Shown here: piece by piece, positions 61,831-64,000 of the stretch | Position numbering within the stretch: position 1 is the stretch's first letter | How the letters are laid out: each line of letters begins with the position of its first letter | Assembly (NCBI GenBank): GCA_936450465.1 | Contig: OW388296.1 | Coordinates: forward strand, 17,092,526-17,156,525 | DNA: 64,000 nt | From: Gibbula magus | Taxonomy: Eukaryota > Mollusca > Gastropoda > Trochida > Trochidae | Reading direction: 5' to 3' | Position numbers and translations under genes: made by a program | Notes under the pieces: model-generated | What the model saw: only the letters and a program-made list of their open reading frames with translations | Database searches by the model: none | What the model was told of the DNA's origin: nothing

Positions 61831-62878
61831 CATTGTACACTTTTTATTTTCATGCAATCTTTGTACATGTTTATTGATGTTGTCAAATCTAGATAGTGCT
61901 CAATCTGACTCTACAACCACGCTAGTGGTCGGCGGTGTTATGAGGGTTAACGTCCTGGTTCTCTTCTGGCCACGATTTCACTGTCTTTGTCATATTTTAA
62001 TCTGAGAATTTATACAATTTTAACATTGGTAGAGATCATTAGAGAATAAGCTTTTAAAAAAAGAAATTGAAATATTGAGGAAAACAATATTGTGATGAAG
62101 CTATTTTCTTTAAAACGTATGATTTTATACACCATCTTTTATTCAAACTGATTCAGATTTCCCAGAAACTAATTTACTGTCCTTTACAAGTATTGGCAGA
62201 GGGTAGACTCTTTGAATAAGTTGTGAAATATGTTGCTAATTTATTAGAAACAATGATGTGATGAAGCTGTAATGTTCAAAATGTCTGATTTTACACACAA
62301 TGTTTTACTTCAATGTTGAATATTTTAATGGGATCTCACCACAATGCATTTGTTTTTAATTGACATAATATCAGGACTGCGTCCTTTTGCATATCTCTCG
62401 AAATTTATCATTGAGCACTTTATAACGCATTTCAAATTACTGCAAATCTTACTTCAATACTTTAATATTCAATGTTTTAAAAACATCTTTTTCCAATTTA
62501 AAATGAGATATAGTATTTATGTAGTTTAAAGTTTAATATTTGAAGAAATACATTATTTAATATCAATGTCATAATAATATTTAAGAGTGAAAGATAGTGA
62601 CTTGACGGCTATCCCACTTGGATGTAGTGACCCTAGAGTAGCTAGATGTTAACCTTAGCTTCTTGTAATGGTGTAGCTGAATTATCTCCCCTTGTTGTGA
62701 TACTCTCCAGTCATGAAGTTGAAATAGTGTTGTGATTCAAATTCACTGGCAATGCTCCGATTGGCCATGTTTATTTATTGTTGTATATAATATGATGTCA
62801 TCATGTCGATCTCTATGTACAAATTTTTATCAAATTCATTTTTTTTATTATGATGAAGTACTTGTGCTTCCCAACAAC

Positions 62879-62884
62879 AATAAA
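62879..62884 (+). promoter_or_regulatory. Candidate polyadenylation signal AATAAA
   Basis: First canonical AATAAA downstream of the stop codon on the + strand. It follows a long open-ended UTR. It could be a chance hexamer in AT-rich DNA. Confidence 0.35.
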
Positions 62885-62900
62885 AAATATTTCAAATACC

Positions 62901-64000
62901 GAAACATGCCCCTTTTTTATCATTGTCAATCTATTAAAGGCGCTGTAGGAGTGATCTAACTAACGTAGCGGTACCTAAACACTCAGAGTAGAGTTTGAAT
63001 CGTGGCACCATGATGGAATTGTCAACCATCTTGCTGTATGAACTCTCAAAATCACTTGACTTACAAATCTACATCTCACATTGAAAAGTTGAACATAATT
63101 GTCGCTGTACAAGTCGCACCTTTTTCTTCCAATTCGGAAAAACGTTTTCAATGGATATGGCTTATCTGGTCATGTAATGAGATTTTTTACTCTCAAACGT
63201 TACATTATATTCGATTGAGAAATCATATACAAAAAATGTGCTAAAGCATGTTTAACTCAAAATATAGTTTTTATTTCCACCAGGGTCCATAGATCAATTC
63301 ACACCACAATGAAATCGGATCCTATATTCCATAGTATGGATGCGGAAATCGGTCTATTTGCCGGACATGTCTGATTGTGAATCCAGTTTGTCCGAATTGA
63401 AAATTGACCTATCAGACATTTGAAAAGTCAGTTGACCGATTGAGGAAACTCGAAGGAAAACTGAACAAACACACCTAACAAAGCATTAAATAAAGACAAA
63501 CCGCCCTGCTTGTGTCGGTCATAGATTCTAATTTGAAAACTTGATTGTATGGAATCCATACAATCAATTTAAATTATAGCTGCAATGTCAAGTGTTAACA
63601 GATATTAACCCGATTGATGTAAAAATTTAATTTCAAACCGAGCTTGCGAGGTTTGAAATGTTAATTTAGGGGTAAAAAATGCACAACATACAACCCCAAA
63701 ATATAAAACAGAATGGATTTATCTCCATTCTAACATGACTAATTAGGAAAATAATGAGGAACTCTTTCGTCTTGCGCCAAAGCGCTGTGCTTGGGTCAAA
63801 CCAGTACAGACCGGTTTCACTCGCCCGCGACCCTTCGGTGCAGTTCACTTTTCAAAGAACATGCTTCAATCAAAATGTCAAAACAAACACTAAAACTTAT
63901 TTCCATGTAAATTATCTTTATTCAATTGATGATACTATCAACAGAAAACCCATGTTGGAAGTCATCAGACTCACAGAAGCGATTTTCAAGTAAATACATA
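62901..64000. other. Downstream sequence, no gene seen
   Basis: No coding exon supported. The 79-residue frame at 63754-63993 has no recognised domain and no splice context. A stretch at 63270-63480 is moderately rich in short repeats of the TCGGAC/GTCCGA kind. Confidence 0.5.

Larger units (their letters stand above)
59729..62900 (+). other. Likely 3' UTR of the CELSR gene
   Basis: Sequence after the TGA lacks coding exons. The first clear AATAAA is at 62879-62884, followed by a T/G-rich stretch, so the UTR could be about 3.1 kb; another AATAAA is at 63489-63494. The end is a guess from signals only. It holds a small hairpin (12-bp arms 60566-60577 and 60592-60603) and a degenerate tandem repeat near 61.6-61.8 kb. 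Confidence 0.45.

Noticed and set aside
63754..63993. Start of a downstream gene
   Set aside because: The frame runs into the window edge without a domain or splice signal.

Overview
The window is animal nuclear DNA: AT-rich, intron-rich, with GT-AG splice sites, tRNA-derived SINEs, DNA-transposon remnants and minisatellites, and no bacterial features. It carries one protein gene on the + strand, an orthologue of CELSR / Flamingo / Starry night, the seven-pass cadherin adhesion GPCR of planar cell polarity. The protein sequence and the repeat types suggest a lophotrochozoan, most likely a mollusc and perhaps a gastropod. That placement is inference from character only; no search was possible.

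Layout. 1-24473 has no recognisable coding exon. Because the first recognised exon begins inside a codon after a splice acceptor, this stretch is probably a long intron, with the cadherin-repeat exon(s) upstream of the window. It is filled with repeats: a 42-bp minisatellite (2123-2870), a 30-base G run, a stack of inverted-repeat elements between 7.6 and 14.3 kb (two with TTAA flanks), a 55-bp tandem array (14865-15309) and two near full-length SINEs.

24474-59728 holds 35 coding exons that join in one reading frame with matching phases throughout and encode 1775 residues plus a stop. In order they give: the cadherin-to-EGF linker, EGF modules, laminin G1, EGF, laminin G2, EGF modules, laminin-type EGF, a hormone-receptor (HRM) domain, the GAIN domain with an intact GPS, seven transmembrane helices, and a tail of about 290 residues. 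The tail has a conserved acidic-serine block and ends in Glu-Thr-Ser-Val, a class I PDZ-ligand pattern. The largest intron (10.3 kb) falls inside laminin G1. The laminin G2 introns hold an internally deleted hAT transposon with antisense transposase remains and a SINE. The intron before the TM6 exon holds three copies of the sequence leading into its 3' splice site.

59729-64000 is the likely 3' UTR (candidate AATAAA at 62879) followed by sequence with no gene seen.

The biology is therefore one gene: an adhesion receptor whose extracellular cadherin/EGF/laminin-G part mediates contact between cells, whose GAIN/GPS module may be autoproteolysed, and whose tail may bind PDZ scaffolds. The rest is mobile and tandem repeat DNA. 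No new multi-gene system was found. The points most worth checking are the PDZ-like C-terminus on a tiny last exon, the three phase 1-1 tail exons, the triplicated acceptor region before TM6, a 46-bp-arm perfect hairpin, and two TTAA-flanked elements without a visible transposase.
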